From assembly GCF_007097245.1 (NCBI RefSeq), contig NZ_VJZT01000004.1, forward strand, positions 1 to 64,000: a DNA stretch of 64,000 nucleotides, read 5' to 3'. Origin of the DNA: Flavobacterium restrictum (GTDB lineage Bacteria; Bacteroidota; Bacteroidia; Flavobacteriales; Flavobacteriaceae). The notes beneath the pieces were generated by a model, which worked only from the letters and a program-made list of their open reading frames with translations, was not told where the DNA came from and did no database searches. A program made the translations under genes and the position numbers. Below, piece by piece: positions 1-8,348 of this stretch (position 1 is the first letter of the stretch; every line of letters begins with the position of its first letter).

Positions 1-1280
1 GTTGTTGTGCCGGTTATGGTTCCCGAACAATTGTCGGTTGCTGTTGGCGCAGTGATGGACGCTACGCTACATTGAGCGGTTACGGTGGTTAGTGTCGCAG
101 CATTGGCAACCGGCGCAACGGTATCGGTAATGGTTACGGTTTGATTTTGCGTAGCAGTATTTCCTTTAGCATCAGCATACGTCCATATCACAGTAGTTGT
201 CCCTTGAGTTGTAATAGGGAAGGTAGTAGTTGTTGTACCCGTTATGGTTCCCGAACAATTGTCGGTTGCTGTTGGCGCAGTGATGGACGCTACGCTACAT
301 TGAGCAGTTACAGTGGTTAGTGTCGCAGCATTGGCAACCGGCGCAACGGTATCGGTAATGGTTACGGTTTGATTTTGCGTAGCAGTATTTCCTTTAGCAT
401 CAGCATACGTCCATATCACAGTAGTTGTACCTTGAGTTGCAATAGGGAACGTAGTGGTTGTTGTACCAGTAATGGTTCCTGAACAATTGTCGGTTGCTGT
501 TGGCGCAGTGATTGAAGCTACGCTACATTGAGCGGTCACGGTAGTTAGTGTTGCCACATTGGCTACAGGCGCAACAGTATCAGTAATGGTTACGGTTTGA
601 TTTTGCGTAGCAGTATTCCCTTTCGCATCAGTATATGTCCAAGTAACAGTAGTCGTCCCTTGAGTTGTAATAGGGAACGTGGTGGTGGTTGTACCGGTTA
701 TGGTTCCCGAACAATTGTCGGTTGCAGTAGGCGCAGTGATTGACACTACGCTACATTGAGCCGTTACGGTGGTTAGTGTCGCCGCATTAGCCACAGGCGC
801 AACGGTATCGGTAATGGTTACGGTTTGATTTTGAGTACTTGTATTTCCTTTAGCATCAGCATACGTCCAGACTACAGTGGTAGTACCTTGAGTGGTAATA
901 GGGAACGTAGTGGTGGTTGTACCCGTAATAGTCCCTGAACAATTGTCGGTTGCTGTTGGCGCAGTGATAGACGCTACGCTACATTGAGCGGTAACGGTGG
1001 TTAGTGTTGCCACATTGGCCACAGGCGCAACAGTATCGGTAATGGTTACAGTTTGATTTTGAGTACTTGTATTTCCTTTAGCATCAGTATACTTCCATAC
1101 TACAGTAGTCGTCCCTTGAGTTGTAATAGGGAACGTAGTAGTCGTTGTGCCGGTTATGGTTCCTGAACAATTGTCGGTTGCTGTTGGTGCAGTGATTGAC
1201 GCTACACTACATTGAGCGGTTACGGTGGTTAGCGAAGCAGCATTCGCAACTGGTGCAATCGTATCAGTAATGGTAACATT
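1..1280 (-). repeat. Tandem 228-bp coding repeats (HYR domains)
   Basis: The 10-mer TTGTCGGTTG recurs at 31, 259, 487, 715, 943 and 1171, exactly 228 bp apart. Each unit encodes 76 residues with the pattern DTVAPVAN, then TAQC, then TATDNCSG, typical of HYR domains (Ig-like, in extracellular proteins). Units differ by scattered silent changes and a few residue swaps, so the array is recent or homogenised. It continues past the left edge, so its total copy number is unknown. It is in frame with the carboxypeptidase. Confidence 0.93.
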
Positions 1281-3899
1281 AGATGAGCAAGTACTTGTTT
1301 GTCCATCAGCATCTTTTACGGTTAGTGTTACTGCTTTAACTGTACCAACATCGGTGCAAGAAAAAGTGTTAGGTGAAACCGTTAGTGTTGTAATTGCAAT
1401 ATCATCTGTTGAACCATTGTTTACATCGGCAGGTAGTACGGTTAATGTTCCTGCGCTATTTATAGTTAGGGTAGCATCTTTACAAATGGCTACAGGTGGT
1501 GATGATTTTATTTCAAGTACCTTAAAGTTATCAAATCTAAATCCTTTGAAAGTGGTGTTGTACCCATGAGTACGATTGTTAGAGTCAGTTCTTAAAATAA
1601 ATCTAAATTTGACACTAGCTTTATTAAATAATCCTGAATTTTCAGTAGCATTAATAAAGTACTCTTCTAAAACCCATTTGTCGAATTTATTTCCGTCGTA
1701 TATTGGTTGCCCATCGGGCTGGAATGCTTTGTCAGCAGTACTTTTGGATGTTGACGCTAACGTTGTTGAATAATCTGTCACATCTGTTGTTGTTCCCGGT
1801 TTTGTGTATTTTCCATTCATTGGAATCCAAGTAGTACCACCATCTGGGGATCCTTGTAATTGCACATAATCAAAACTTCTTTCTAAATCCCATTTGGAAT
1901 TAAATTGAATTACAACTTGTTGTTTACTTGCTAATGAAATTGCTGTGGTTTGTGTCAAATTTGCGGTTGTAATGGCACTTGCATAAGAAGCTGCGGTATT
2001 TGTAGTAATACCCGCAGTTGCTCCAAAACCATCTGTAGTAGTTATAGCCCAAGATGTTGTTCCCGCTGCAGTCCATCCTGCCAATGCAAGTGTGGTTGGG
2101 TCTGCTAATGAAGTAAATAAACTGGTAGGATTATAGTACTTTTCTAATCTTGTTTTATAAATGATATAAGTACCATTAGATAAAGTTACATCGAATACAA
2201 TTTTTTCTTTGGCAGTAATTCCAGCATTGAGGACATAGCCCACATTAAGATTTCGTTGTTCTAGAACTGTCATTCCAGTTTGAGTGGCTACATTTGTTAC
2301 CGAGGTTATGTTAGACGAAACGGGTGTAACTGTTAGCGTAAAATCACCTGTAGTTTGTCCCATTCTTTCCAAACCAAAGTTCAAAGACCCAGTTGTAGTT
2401 GTTATATCGGATTTAGTTAAATCGTGTAATTTAGCATATACGCCACTGTAAAATCCAGCTATAAAATTCATTCTCATGGCTCTTTTTGAAATAGCCGTAA
2501 TGTTTACTGGGTCTGGCCAAAAACCATTGTTTAAGTAAGCAGATGTTGACTCGCTTAATGCCCCATTTTCAGGTGTCCAACACAAAGTCGTTTTTCCTGA
2601 CCCTCCAGACATCCAGTCATTGCAATTACCATTGTTCCAATAGCTAATGTTTGGACTAGAACCATAGGCATATCTGCTATATTGCGTCATATCATGCGAA
2701 TACTGGTAATATTCATCTTCTCTTCCAGTTGGAACTGCAGCATTTGTTTCTATATTGTCTGTTCTGTAAAATGCGGCTCTTCCATGGAGTGCAGCGTTTT
2801 TGTAGGCATGGTGATTGACGGATGTTTTGATATCATGAAGCAAGAAAAAATCCCTGATAGCACTTGTTTCTGCTTCAGAGAATCCTGCTGTGCCTCTATA
2901 CGTGTCACTGCACCCATCTGGAGATGATCCTGTGTCATCATACCCCCAATAGGTTCCCCAGTTTCTGTTCAAATCGATTCCGTCATAATAAGTTGTACAT
3001 GCGGTACCTGTTTCTCTTCTATTTTTTCTTTGCATTCCTCCTCCCGCAGGAGATTGCGCTTGATTGTAAGCTAAACCATCAGGATTGACGATAGGTATAA
3101 AGTAGAGGTCATGGTTATCAACTAAATTTTTGACATCAGGGTCGGTTGCATAGTTTTCTAAAAGATACCACATGTAAAAGTTAAGATTCATCAAACTAGC
3201 AACTTCTCTTGAGTGTGTCATTCCAGTATATAAAGTTTCTGGTTTGGTTCCTGAAATAGCTGAATTTGAAATTTTAACTACATATACTGTTCTGCCCTCG
3301 AGTGTTAATTGATTTGTAGGGGATGCATTTGCCTTTACCGTAATTAAGTTTGGATACAAAGAATGCATTAAATCTAATTGTGCATTTGCCTCGTCTACCG
3401 TTAAACACCCTCCAAAAGAAGCTCCAAGTTGGTAATGGGAGGGAACAGCCCAATCTATTTCGGCACTTTCAAATCGGTGTGTTATGTTTCCGTATGTTGT
3501 TGTTTTTAAGCTACTATTTTTGCTTGCCGCTTTTTTTATCTTTAAAAGTGATAAATTTGATTTAGCAGTAGATAGATTTTTTACCGCTCTTTTGGCGTAA
3601 AATTGCTCTAAATTATCAATTACAACTTGATACGAAGTTACTTTTTTAATTTTTTCTTCTTCGTGTTCAGAAACTTCTATCAAGAAATCCCCGTTCGAAT
3701 CAAATTGTGCACCACAATCTAAATCTAATCCGCATTTGGCTAATTTATTCATCAAATCGGGTGATGGACTGCTAATCTTGATTTTTCTATAGATTTCATT
3801 CGCTACTTTTTTTGTAGCTACTTGTTTGGCTACAGTTTGCGCAAACAAAAAAGAGGAAGAGAAAAAAAGTAGTAACAAACAAAGGGTAATTTTTTTCAT
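1..3899 (-). CDS. Secreted M14 zinc carboxypeptidase with C-terminal HYR repeats (partial at window edge)
   Basis: Reading leftwards from the ATG at 3899, the frame stays open to the window edge, so the C-terminus is missing. Residues 1-21 form a signal peptide (MKK, a Leu/Phe-rich core, ending FAQ). The M14 catalytic domain follows: HSRE at 229-232 supplies the first zinc ligands His229 and Glu232, DLNRNW at 309-314 contains the substrate-binding Asn/Arg pair, His363 or His364 is the third zinc ligand, and Glu444 in WTPENG is the catalytic glutamate. A galactose-binding-like or MAM-like stretch comes next, then one divergent HYR-type domain and at least five near-identical 76-residue HYR domains. 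The family trims C-terminal residues from peptides; the Flavobacterium versions are secreted, usually by T9SS, but the sorting domain would lie outside this window. Function of the repeats (adhesion or spacer) is inference. Confidence 0.9.
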   Translation of the reverse strand, partial: MKKITLCLLLLFFSSSFLFAQTVAKQVATKKVANEIYRKIKISSPSPDLMNKLAKCGLDLDCGAQFDSNGDFLIEVSEHEEEKIKKVTSYQVVIDNLEQFYAKRAVKNLSTAKSNLSLLKIKKAASKNSSLKTTTYGNITHRFESAEIDWAVPSHYQLGASFGGCLTVDEANAQLDLMHSLYPNLITVKANASPTNQLTLEGRTVYVVKISNSAISGTKPETLYTGMTHSREVASLMNLNFYMWYLLENYATDPDVKNLVDNHDLYFIPIVNPDGLAYNQAQSPAGGGMQRKNRRETGTACTTYYDGIDLNRNWGTYWGYDDTGSSPDGCSDTYRGTAGFSEAETSAIRDFFLLHDIKTSVNHHAYKNAALHGRAAFYRTDNIETNAAVPTGREDEYYQYSHDMTQYSRYAYGSSPNISYWNNGNCNDWMSGGSGKTTLCWTPENGALSESTSAYLNNGFWPDPVNITAISKRAMRMNFIAGFYSGVYAKLHDLTKSDITTTTGSLNFGLERMGQTTGDFTLTVTPVSSNITSVTNVATQTGMTVLEQRNLNVGYVLNAGITAKEKIVFDVTLSNGTYIIYKTRLEKYYNPTSLFTSLADPTTLALAGWTAAGTTSWAITTTDGFGATAGITTNTAASYASAITTANLTQTTAISLASKQQVVIQFNSKWDLERSFDYVQLQGSPDGGTTWIPMNGKYTKPGTTTDVTDYSTTLASTSKSTADKAFQPDGQPIYDGNKFDKWVLEEYFINATENSGLFNKASVKFRFILRTDSNNRTHGYNTTFKGFRFDNFKVLEIKSSPPVAICKDATLTINSAGTLTVLPADVNNGSTDDIAITTLTVSPNTFSCTDVGTVKAVTLTVKDADGQTSTCSSNVTITDTIAPVANAASLTTVTAQCSVASITAPTATDNCSGTITGTTTTTFPITTQGTTTVVWKYTDAKGNTSTQNQTVTITDTVAPVANVATLTTVTAQCSVASITAPTATDNCSGTITGTTTTTFPITTQGTTTVVWTYADAKGNTSTQNQTVTITDTVAPVANAATLTTVTAQCSVVSITAPTATDNCSGTITGTTTTTFPITTQGTTTVTWTYTDAKGNTATQNQTVTITDTVAPVANVATLTTVTAQCSVASITAPTATDNCSGTITGTTTTTFPIATQGTTTVIWTYADAKGNTATQNQTVTITDTVAPVANAATLTTVTAQCSVASITAPTATDNCSGTITGTTTTTFPITTQGTTTVIWTYADAKGNTATQNQTVTITDTVAPVANAATLTTVTAQCSVASITAPTATDNCSGTITGTT

Positions 3900-3919
3900 A
3901 AAATTTAATTTTGGAACAC

Positions 3920-3950
3920 CAAATTTAAAATTTATTTTTTAAAAAAACAA
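3920..3950 (-). promoter_or_regulatory. Predicted promoter of the M14 peptidase gene
   Basis: On the minus strand TTG (3950-3948) is followed after 20 nt by TAAATTTG (3927-3920). This matches the Bacteroidetes -33/-7 pattern and sits about 20 nt before the ATG at 3899. Confidence 0.55.
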
Positions 3951-4768
3951 CACTAAAAACCGATAAAACGCATATATTTTCGGTGAAAAGCATTTGTTTT
4001 GAAATAATTAAAGCTATTTCTGTTGTTTTTGCCCCGTTGAGGTTCGTTAAAATTGCCCCAAAGTTACCAAGTCCCCAAGAAAAAATACGCTCGAGAGAAT
4101 AGACTTGATTCGTAGGGTATTCGCTTTTAACTCCAAACATTTAGCATTATATAAAATTTATCTACGGACGAAACGGATTTAAAAGATTAGCACGGATGTT
4201 TTTTGTTTAGTAAAGGATTTAGCCACGAATGGCACGAATTAACACAAATAAGTATCAAAATTTAATAGCACGAATTCTAAAGAGGTTTAATTGGATTTGT
4301 GTCATTTGTAGACATGGTTCTTTGGTACAAATTAGCGCAACTTGTGGCATCCTAATTTAGTGATTCTATAAAAATCTACACAATTTGTGGTAGCACCAAT
4401 TAGCGATTGCATTCAACATCCTGTTTGTACTTTGTGTCTTTTTGGCAGCAAGTAACACCCCAGTTTCACCACCAAGATAGTTATTGCAATTGTCACGAAG
4501 TTCTAGAAGAAAAAAAACTTGGAAAACGGATCTGAAAAGAATAAACCTAGCGGCAAAATAAAATTGGTTTTTTAGGAGCTATCATTTAAAAAATACTTTT
4601 TTTGTGTGTTATTGTTTTGAAATACAGGTTTTTAAGCATAAAAAGCGTACTTTTTTAGTGCTTTGAAAAAAAATGAAAAATACCCATTTGTAGTGATGTT
4701 TTTGAAACTATTTTATTGGTAGCTTTGAAACTAACAATATTCATTTTTAACCCTTTAATTATTTATTT
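3951..4768. other. Gene-free stretch with degenerate ACGAATT-type repeats
   Basis: No convincing gene. The 71-codon minus-strand frame at 3925-4140 has no recognisable domain and low-complexity composition. Between 4190 and 4400 words such as CACGAAT, GCACGAATT and CACAAAT recur; the same wording appears near 18180 and 19750-20100, so this is probably a decayed interspersed repeat. A possible promoter for the next gene is TAGCTTTG at 4720-4727, with TTTG at 4701-4704 (spacing 15 nt, shorter than usual). Confidence 0.5.
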
Positions 4769-5266
4769 ATGTCAAATTTAACCAACAATCGCATTAATGT
4801 TACGGCTACTGCAGCCCAAATCACCGCTGTAAAAGCGGCTTTTCAAACCATTTTGACCAACTTGCCTTTTTTGATAGGACTCACTATCGACGAGCGTTCG
4901 AGTTTGCCTAAAATGAATGTCAACAACAAGGCTTTTGTTGAAGATGCCATCAATGCGGGAATTAACAATGTAGCACTTATTCCGTCCTATTTGTCCGTTC
5001 CTCCTATGCAAAACGACAACATCCTTTTTAATCAATTAGACGAATTAGAGGGTATTGCAAATCAATTGTGTGAGCGTATTCAAGACACTAGAATCTTGGC
5101 AGGTAGCGAGGCGTATGTTTCGGCTTTGGCTTTGTACCGTCTTTTTGGTGCCGCCGCCGATGCGGGTGTTCCTGGTGCCGATGCTATTGTAGATCACCTC
5201 AAAGAGCGTTTTACGCAAACGGCAACGACAACCCCAACACCGGTAACTCCCACGCCAACGCTTTAA
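4769..5266 (+). CDS. Conserved hypothetical protein, 165 aa
   Basis: Function unknown. The protein has no signal peptide or membrane segment, a compact and probably helical body (residues 1-150), and a Thr/Pro-rich tail (TTTPTPVTPTPTL). The pattern LPFLIGLT-DER--LPKM near residues 32-50, then GSEAYVSAL and a GVPGADAIVDHL segment, resembles small Bacteroidetes proteins that I know only as hypothetical. The gene stands alone, with a possible TAGCTTTG promoter box 40 nt upstream and a strong terminator hairpin downstream, so it is probably a single-gene transcript. Its GC content is higher than that of the flanking intergenic DNA, which supports a real coding region. Confidence 0.8.
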   Translation: MSNLTNNRINVTATAAQITAVKAAFQTILTNLPFLIGLTIDERSSLPKMNVNNKAFVEDAINAGINNVALIPSYLSVPPMQNDNILFNQLDELEGIANQLCERIQDTRILAGSEAYVSALALYRLFGAAADAGVPGADAIVDHLKERFTQTATTTPTPVTPTPTL

Positions 5267-5303
5267 TTATTTTTGAAGCTACTATTTTATTTTAAAATGG
5301 TTC

Positions 5304-5347
5304 AACGAGTACAGCACACTTTTTGTGTTTTGTACTCGTTTTTTTTT
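5304..5347 (+). terminator. Rho-independent terminator
   Basis: A perfect 10-bp stem, AACGAGTACA (5304-5313) with TGTACTCGTT (5331-5340), is followed by a run of T. It lies 38 nt after the stop of the 165-aa gene. Confidence 0.85.
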
Positions 5348-5357
5348 GTTTGTGGTA

Positions 5358-5735
5358 ATACCAAAGCTGTTTATAGAATAGTCCAATCTACTCTTTCTTT
5401 TCCTCCAATACTTCCTCAAAAAATAATTTCGTAGTGAGGGCTATTTTTATATACAATTGTTTTAAAAGCGAATACTTTGAAGCTAAATGATAAGCACAAT
5501 TTAATGTCGTTTTTTAAAATCTGACGAAATGATAAGTAAGTCGAAAGTTTTAATGTCGTAAAGTCAAAAGAAGCAATATTGTCAATAACAGTTCAAAATC
5601 AATCTATTAACATTTTTTCTAATTTTTAAAATACGTCATCATACAATGATTGTTACTTAAATCAATGAAAATATTTTTGATTGGTGTTACCTGTGTGTCA
5701 TTATTGCATTGTTAGACTATCTAGCGGATTGTTCT
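5358..5735 (+). repeat. Interspersed direct repeat, copy 1
   Basis: The core from 5381 to about 5735 is nearly identical to 6744-7090. The two copies flank the UPF0175/DUF3368 gene pair in the same orientation. The left end carries ATACCAA (5358-5364), 15 nt, then AGTCCAAT (5380-5387); the same end motif bounds the MITE-like element at 19787-19938. A part of the repeat also occurs inverted near 47165-47215. No open frame of note is present inside. Confidence 0.88.
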
Positions 5736-5841
5736 ATTGTATTTATAATGTGCGACAGCAGCCACGAAAATGGAGAATTCACGAACTTAAAGCTTAATCA
5801 ATGAAAAATTTCAGTAAATTTGGAATATTAAATATAAAAAG

Positions 5842-6090
5842 ATGTCACAAATCATATCGATAGAATATCCGGACTATTTGGCAAACTCCATGCGAATGAA
5901 TAAAAGCGAATTTGGACGAGAAATTAAAATTTCTGGTCTTGTAAAACTTTTTGAATTGGGTAAAATTTCATCTGGAACTGCCTCGAAAGTTTTACAATTG
6001 TCTAGAATTGAGTTTTTAGAATTATTAGCCAAATATAATGTTGGCTTTTTAAATGTTGAAGACTTAAATGAAGATTTACAAAATGCTTAA
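5842..6090 (+). CDS. UPF0175-family antitoxin
   Basis: This 82-residue protein has the UPF0175 layout: a short N-terminal strand, then a helix-turn-helix-like segment around LGKISSGTASKVLQLSRIEFLELLAKYNVG. Members are usually paired with PIN-like (DUF3368) proteins and are thought to be the antitoxin and DNA-binding partner. The next gene starts inside its last codons, so the two should be translationally coupled. A TAAATTTG box at 5815-5822 is a possible promoter -7 element. Family assignment is from recognised residues; the antitoxin role is inferred from the pairing. Confidence 0.82.
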   Translation: MSQIISIEYPDYLANSMRMNKSEFGREIKISGLVKLFELGKISSGTASKVLQLSRIEFLELLAKYNVGFLNVEDLNEDLQNA

Positions 6091-6565
6091 AGTTGTTTCA
6101 AACACCACTCCTATTATTTCACTTTTAAAAATTGGAAAACTGAAAATATTTAAAGATTTGTACGGAGAAATTTTAATTCCTCAAGAAGTATTTAATGAAA
6201 TCGAAGCAGGGCAGCATAAAGAATTCTATACCGATTTATCTAAAATCGATTGGATTAAAATCGAAAAAATAAATAATGAAAAGTCATTGTCCTATTTTTT
6301 AGATTTAGATAAGGGAGAAGCCGAAGCAATTGTTTTAGCAACTGAAAAAGAAGCTGACTTACTAATTCTTGATGAATCTTTAGGACGATTTCACGCTAAA
6401 CATACTGGATTAAAAGTTACAGGAACAATTGGAATACTTTTAAAAGCGAAACAACTTGGACATATAAAGGAACTAAAACCTTTGCTTTTTGAATTAAGAA
6501 CAAAAAACGTTTGGTTAAGTGATAGTTTCATTGAAAACGCACTAAAACTTGCAAACGAAAAATAA
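6083..6565 (+). CDS. DUF3368 PIN-like putative toxin
   Basis: The protein begins with MLKVVSNTTPI, the usual start of DUF3368 proteins, with the Asn-Thr-Thr-Pro stretch standing where PIN domains place their first acidic residue. Further acidic positions follow in LDLDKGEAEAIVLA (Glu-rich, PIN-like) and LLILDE. PIN domains are metal-dependent RNases of toxin-antitoxin systems. I start it at 6083, overlapping the antitoxin by 8 nt; an in-frame ATG at 6068 would add five residues that lack family character. The first PIN aspartate appears as Asn here, so activity should not be taken for granted. Confidence 0.8.
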   Translation: MLKVVSNTTPIISLLKIGKLKIFKDLYGEILIPQEVFNEIEAGQHKEFYTDLSKIDWIKIEKINNEKSLSYFLDLDKGEAEAIVLATEKEADLLILDESLGRFHAKHTGLKVTGTIGILLKAKQLGHIKELKPLLFELRTKNVWLSDSFIENALKLANEK

Positions 6566-6595
6566 AACTGCTAATTTACCTTCACCTAATAGCTA

Positions 6596-6632
6596 GGGTT
6601 TCATTTGGTGCATAGCACCATGAATGAAACCC
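6596..6632. terminator. Hairpin downstream of the toxin gene
   Basis: An inverted repeat, GGGTTTCATTTGGTG with CACCATGAATGAAACCC, forms a stem with one small mismatch and a short loop, 31 nt after the toxin stop codon. It has no clear T-run, so it may be a processing or weak termination structure. Confidence 0.5.
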
Positions 6633-6727
6633 GTGTTGAACGGAGCCCAAGTACCTGCAGTTAACACTATGAAGTTATCGTAAAGTTATTAAAGAGAATT
6701 TCAAGAAGTGTTTACGTCTTGCACTAA

Positions 6728-7090
6728 TATCGTACATAAGAAAGTCCAATCTACCCTTTCTTTTCTCCAATACTTCCTCAAAAAACAATTCCGTAGTGAG
6801 GGCTATTTTTATATACTATTGTTTTAAAAGCGAACACCCTGAAGCTAAATAATAAGCACAATTTAATGTCGTTTTTTAAAATCTGACGAAATGATAAGTA
6901 AGTCGAAAGTTTTAATGTCGTAAAGTCAAAAGAAGTAATATTGTCAATAATAGTTCAAAATCAATCTATTAACACATTTTTTCTAATTTTTAAAATACGT
7001 CATCATACAATGATTGTTACTTAAATCAACGAAAATATTTTTGATTGGTGTGCTATTATTGAATTGCTAATTCGTTTAGCGAACTGTTCT
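6728..7090 (+). repeat. Interspersed direct repeat, copy 2
   Basis: Positions 6744 to about 7090 repeat 5381-5735 with scattered substitutions and small indels. AGTCCAAT is at 6743-6750; the ATACCAA end motif seen in copy 1 is degenerate here (GCACTAA at 6721-6727, just outside the interval given). Copies 1 and 2 are 1.36 kb apart, so recombination between them would remove the toxin-antitoxin pair as one unit. Confidence 0.87.
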
Positions 7091-7108
7091 CCTGTTTATG
7101 GTTAGTAA

Positions 7109-7320
7109 AATTATAATTATAGTATAAGGCTCGTTTATTGTAGTTTTAAACTATAATTTAGGATTTTTAAACTATAATTAATTAGTATAAACCTATTTTA
7201 TTATAGTTTAATCCTAATTAATTATAGTTTAATACTACATATATTGGAGTATAATACTCGGTTATTTAATGTTTATACTATAATAAAATAGTATAATACT
7301 TGTTTATTATAGTATAAACA
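7109..7320. promoter_or_regulatory. Array of AT-rich palindromic half-sites (candidate operators)
   Basis: About ten copies of TATAGTATAA or TATAGTTTAA, in both orientations, fill 210 bp just before an HTH gene. Examples: TTATAGTATAA at 7117, a near-perfect palindrome at 7138-7156, TTATAGTTTAA at 7201 and 7222, GTTTATACTATAA at 7271, and TTATAGTATAAAC at 7307. The arrangement suggests cooperative binding of a dimeric regulator, plausibly the downstream gene's own product. Direct evidence is the repetition; the regulator is inference. Confidence 0.6.
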
Positions 7321-7372
7321 TCGTTTTTGATGAAATAAGAGTATATTTGGTTTAATTTTAAAAGAGATAGTT

Positions 7373-7732
7373 ATGATAGATCGACGCAAGAAACACTTGA
7401 TTGACACCCCGAGCCATTATCCGCATTGTGGGCAGCTGATACAATTTTATATGAAGGAGCACAAGATTACCCAAACTTATCTGGCCAAACAACTGGATGT
7501 TTCGCCCAATACAGTAAGGGGGTATCTTACGAATCCCTCGATACAGTTGGGTATTCTTTGCAAAATTAGCCAAGCCTTACACTATAATTTCGTGGCTATT
7601 GTAGGGCAACAAATAGGCGTGAGCTACACTACCCCCGAAACGGCAGCACTCCAAAAACTATTGGAACAAAAAGAGGCTTTACTCAAAGAATTAGAAATAA
7701 AAATTGGGGTATATAGAGAAATACGAATGTAG
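7373..7732 (+). CDS. Helix-turn-helix transcriptional regulator, 119 aa
   Basis: Residues ~20-70 form an XRE-like HTH: HKITQTYLAKQLDVSPNTVRGYL contains the turn, followed by the third and fourth helices around LGILCKISQAL. Residues 85-115 (ALQKLLEQKEALLKELEIKI) are Leu-rich and amphipathic, probably a dimerisation coiled coil. A TATATTTG box at 7342-7349 lies 24 nt before the ATG. The array of palindromes directly upstream is the likely binding region, so autoregulation is plausible. No partner gene follows; the next 600 bp are repeats. It could be a relic of a mobile element or a lone regulator. Confidence 0.8.
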   Translation: MIDRRKKHLIDTPSHYPHCGQLIQFYMKEHKITQTYLAKQLDVSPNTVRGYLTNPSIQLGILCKISQALHYNFVAIVGQQIGVSYTTPETAALQKLLEQKEALLKELEIKIGVYREIRM

Positions 7733-7798
7733 CATCCAAAAAAAATCAAGTAGTTTAATTCCAATAACACTTTTGGGGAAGGGGTGTTTTTTTTGATA

Positions 7799-7880
7799 AA
7801 CAAAAGCCAAAAGCCAAAAGCCAAAAGCCAAAAGCCAAAAGCCAAAAAACAAAAAACAAAAGTCAAAAGCCAATAAACAA
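7799..7880. repeat. Heptanucleotide tandem repeat (AAAAGCC type)
   Basis: The 7-mer CAAAAGC is repeated about six times in perfect register (7800-7846), then degrades into AAAACAA and AAAGTC variants up to 7880. The same 7-nt family returns at 9186-9310. The spurious 60-80-codon frames on both strands here are products of this periodicity. Confidence 0.85.
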
Positions 7881-7900
7881 AAGAGAAACTTCATATTTCA

Positions 7901-8114
7901 AAAGACAGAAAACAATCTATATTTTTTTTTTTTAAACACATGGTACTACAATAGCACCCCCTCTCCTTTGGAGAGGGGGTGGGGGTGAGGTTAAATGTTA
8001 TAAAAAACAAAAGACAAAAAACAATCTGTGGTATTCTTTTTTAAACACTTGGTACTACAATAGCACCCCTCTCCTTTGGAGAGGAGTTGAGGGTGTGGTA
8101 AAATGTTATAAAAG
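7901..8114 (+). repeat. 106-bp tandem duplication with a CTCTCC palindrome
   Basis: Unit 1 (7901-8006) and unit 2 (8010-8114) share the order AAAGACA, ACAATCT, TTAAACAC, GGTACTACAATAGCACC, CTCTCCTTTGGAGAG and ATGTTATAAAA. The central CCCTCTCC-TTT-GGAGAGGG palindrome is of a type seen between genes in many Bacteroidetes genomes. No coding potential. The 8115-8312 stretch beyond holds nothing I recognise. Confidence 0.8.
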
Positions 8115-8312
8115 CGGAAAGAGGAAAATCAAATTTCAAATTTTCAAATTTCAAAAGGGACATCTTCAAAAAGCAAAAAAATAATATTACATCTTTTTCA
8201 GGATAAAATCAGGTAGGTTAATTATGCAACTACAATGATTGTACAATTGTTGTTTTACATGATTTTTTAAACATTCTACTAAAAAGAAACTTTCCTAAAA
8301 ATTCGATAAAAA

Positions 8313-8344
8313 TTTGTTAAATGTTAACTTTTAAGATAACTTTG
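8313..8344 (+). promoter_or_regulatory. Predicted promoter of higBA
   Basis: TTTG (8313-8316), a 20-nt spacer and TAACTTTG (8337-8344) give a close match to the Bacteroidetes consensus. The ATG of the toxin gene is only 5 nt beyond the -7 box, so the mRNA should be leaderless or nearly so. Confidence 0.65.
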
Positions 8345-8348
8345 TAAA

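Noticed and set aside
1..1280. Possible CRISPR or satellite array
   Set aside because: The 228-bp units are fully coding in frame and have no short repeat-spacer structure.
1225..3565. Plus-strand open frames of 60-114 codons
   Set aside because: They lie opposite the M14 peptidase, whose minus-strand frame has a signal peptide and all catalytic motifs.
3925..4140. 71-codon minus-strand frame
   Set aside because: No domain, composition like intergenic DNA, and it overlaps the predicted promoter of the peptidase.
7624..7894. Two minus-strand frames with Phe/Leu-rich hydrophobic ends
   Set aside because: They read through the AAAAGCC heptamer tract, which produces artificial FGFWLLA-type repeats, and overlap the HTH gene.
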